Of a stretch of DNA of 6,838 bases, positions 6,576 to 6,838 are shown piece after piece (the stretch's first letter is position 1; each line of letters begins with the position of its first letter). Under the pieces are notes generated by a model. The model searched no databases. It worked only from the letters and a program-made list of their open reading frames with translations, and was not told the DNA's origin. This DNA comes from an uncultured Eubacteriales bacterium (GTDB taxonomy: Bacteria > Bacillota > Clostridia > Oscillospirales > Acutalibacteraceae), in the NCBI GenBank assembly GCA_900313125.1, contig OMPZ01000161.1, positions 1 through 6,838 on the forward strand, given 5' to 3'. Made by a program: the position numbers and the translations under genes.

Positions 6576-6838
6576 ATGAAAGAATTTGAATTGAAATACG
6601 GCTGCAACCCGAACCAGAAACCGTCCAAGATTTTCATGCACGACGGCAGCGAGCTGCCGATCGAGATACTCAACGGCAAGCCCGGCTACATCAATTTCCT
6701 CGACGCCTTCAACAGCTATCAGCTCGTTAAGGAGATCAAGGAGGCTACGGGTATGTGCGCGGCAACGAGCTTCAAGCACGTTTCGCCTACCTCTGCCGCA
6801 GTCGGCAGAGCTCTGCCCGAAAAGCTCAAGAAGGCCTG
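6576..6838 (+). CDS. purH: Stand-alone AICAR formyltransferase (PurH C-terminal-domain type), 5' part
   Basis: The enzyme should formylate AICAR with 10-formyl-tetrahydrofolate to give FAICAR, the step after PurB. The 87 residues present begin directly in the AICAR transformylase fold. LKYGCNPNQKPSKIF (6-20) matches the LRYGxNPHQ opening of that domain. NFLDAFNSYQLVKE (40-53) matches the NxLDxxxAxxLVxE element. FKHVSPTSAAVG (66-77) holds Lys67-His68, the conserved catalytic pair. Bifunctional PurH has about 200 residues of MGS-like IMP cyclohydrolase before this point; here AAGGAAG (6561-6567) is 8 bases before the ATG and the acetyltransferase stop is at 6560, so that domain is absent. KHVSP replaces the usual KHxNPCG, marking a divergent subgroup. 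The rest of the gene, expected to total near 390 residues, runs off the window. Confidence 0.92.
   Translation, partial: MKEFELKYGCNPNQKPSKIFMHDGSELPIEILNGKPGYINFLDAFNSYQLVKEIKEATGMCAATSFKHVSPTSAAVGRALPEKLKKA

Noticed and set aside
6021..6595. Near-identical 5' ends of the acetyltransferase and transformylase genes (ATGAAAGAA followed by TTGAA one base later)
   Set aside because: The match covers about 15 bases of common Lys/Glu codons and the proteins diverge at once, so it is better explained by chance than by duplication.

Overview
The window is one stretch of a bacterial de novo purine (IMP) biosynthesis operon. All genes lie on the + strand and are densely packed: purC (3' end only), purF, purM, purN, a PurO-type IMP cyclohydrolase gene, purB, a GNAT acetyltransferase gene, and the 5' end of a stand-alone AICAR formyltransferase gene. 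About 96% of the window is coding. The largest gap is 148 bases (purC-purF). The other junctions run from a 1-base overlap to 55 bases. I see no tRNA or rRNA gene, mobile element, CRISPR array or frameshifted gene.

Organism: the PurF has a short propeptide and iron-sulfur-type cysteines like the Bacillus enzyme. Nearly every gene has a strong AAGGAG-like ribosome binding site. AICAR formyltransferase and IMP cyclohydrolase are separate proteins, and base composition is moderate, at about half GC. Together these suggest an anaerobic Clostridia member, most likely an Oscillospiraceae/Ruminococcus-type gut bacterium. This assignment is inference from gene content, not from a marker gene.

Layout: bases 1-456 hold the C-terminal two thirds of PurC. 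Bases 457-604 are a leader with a perfect 9-bp hairpin and an A6CGT6 palindrome just before the purF ribosome binding site. Bases 605-3773 hold purF, purM and purN, with purF and purM overlapping as TAATG. Bases 3808-4524 encode the PurO-like cyclohydrolase, 4580-6016 purB, 6021-6560 the acetyltransferase, and 6576 onward the AICAR formyltransferase, cut by the window edge.

How they work together: PurF starts the pathway by making phosphoribosylamine from PRPP and glutamine. PurN formylates GAR, PurM closes the first imidazole ring to AIR, and PurC attaches aspartate to CAIR. PurB releases fumarate to give AICAR, the stand-alone transformylase makes FAICAR, and the PurO-like enzyme closes the ring to IMP. 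PurB also acts in the AMP branch. Steps not seen here (PurD, PurL/Q/S, PurE/K) must be encoded outside the window.

The most notable point is that the usual bifunctional PurH is replaced by two separate genes. The cyclohydrolase half comes from a family best known from archaea. Two secondary points are a PurB that resembles the animal enzyme and an unexplained acetyltransferase wedged between purB and the gene for the next pathway step.
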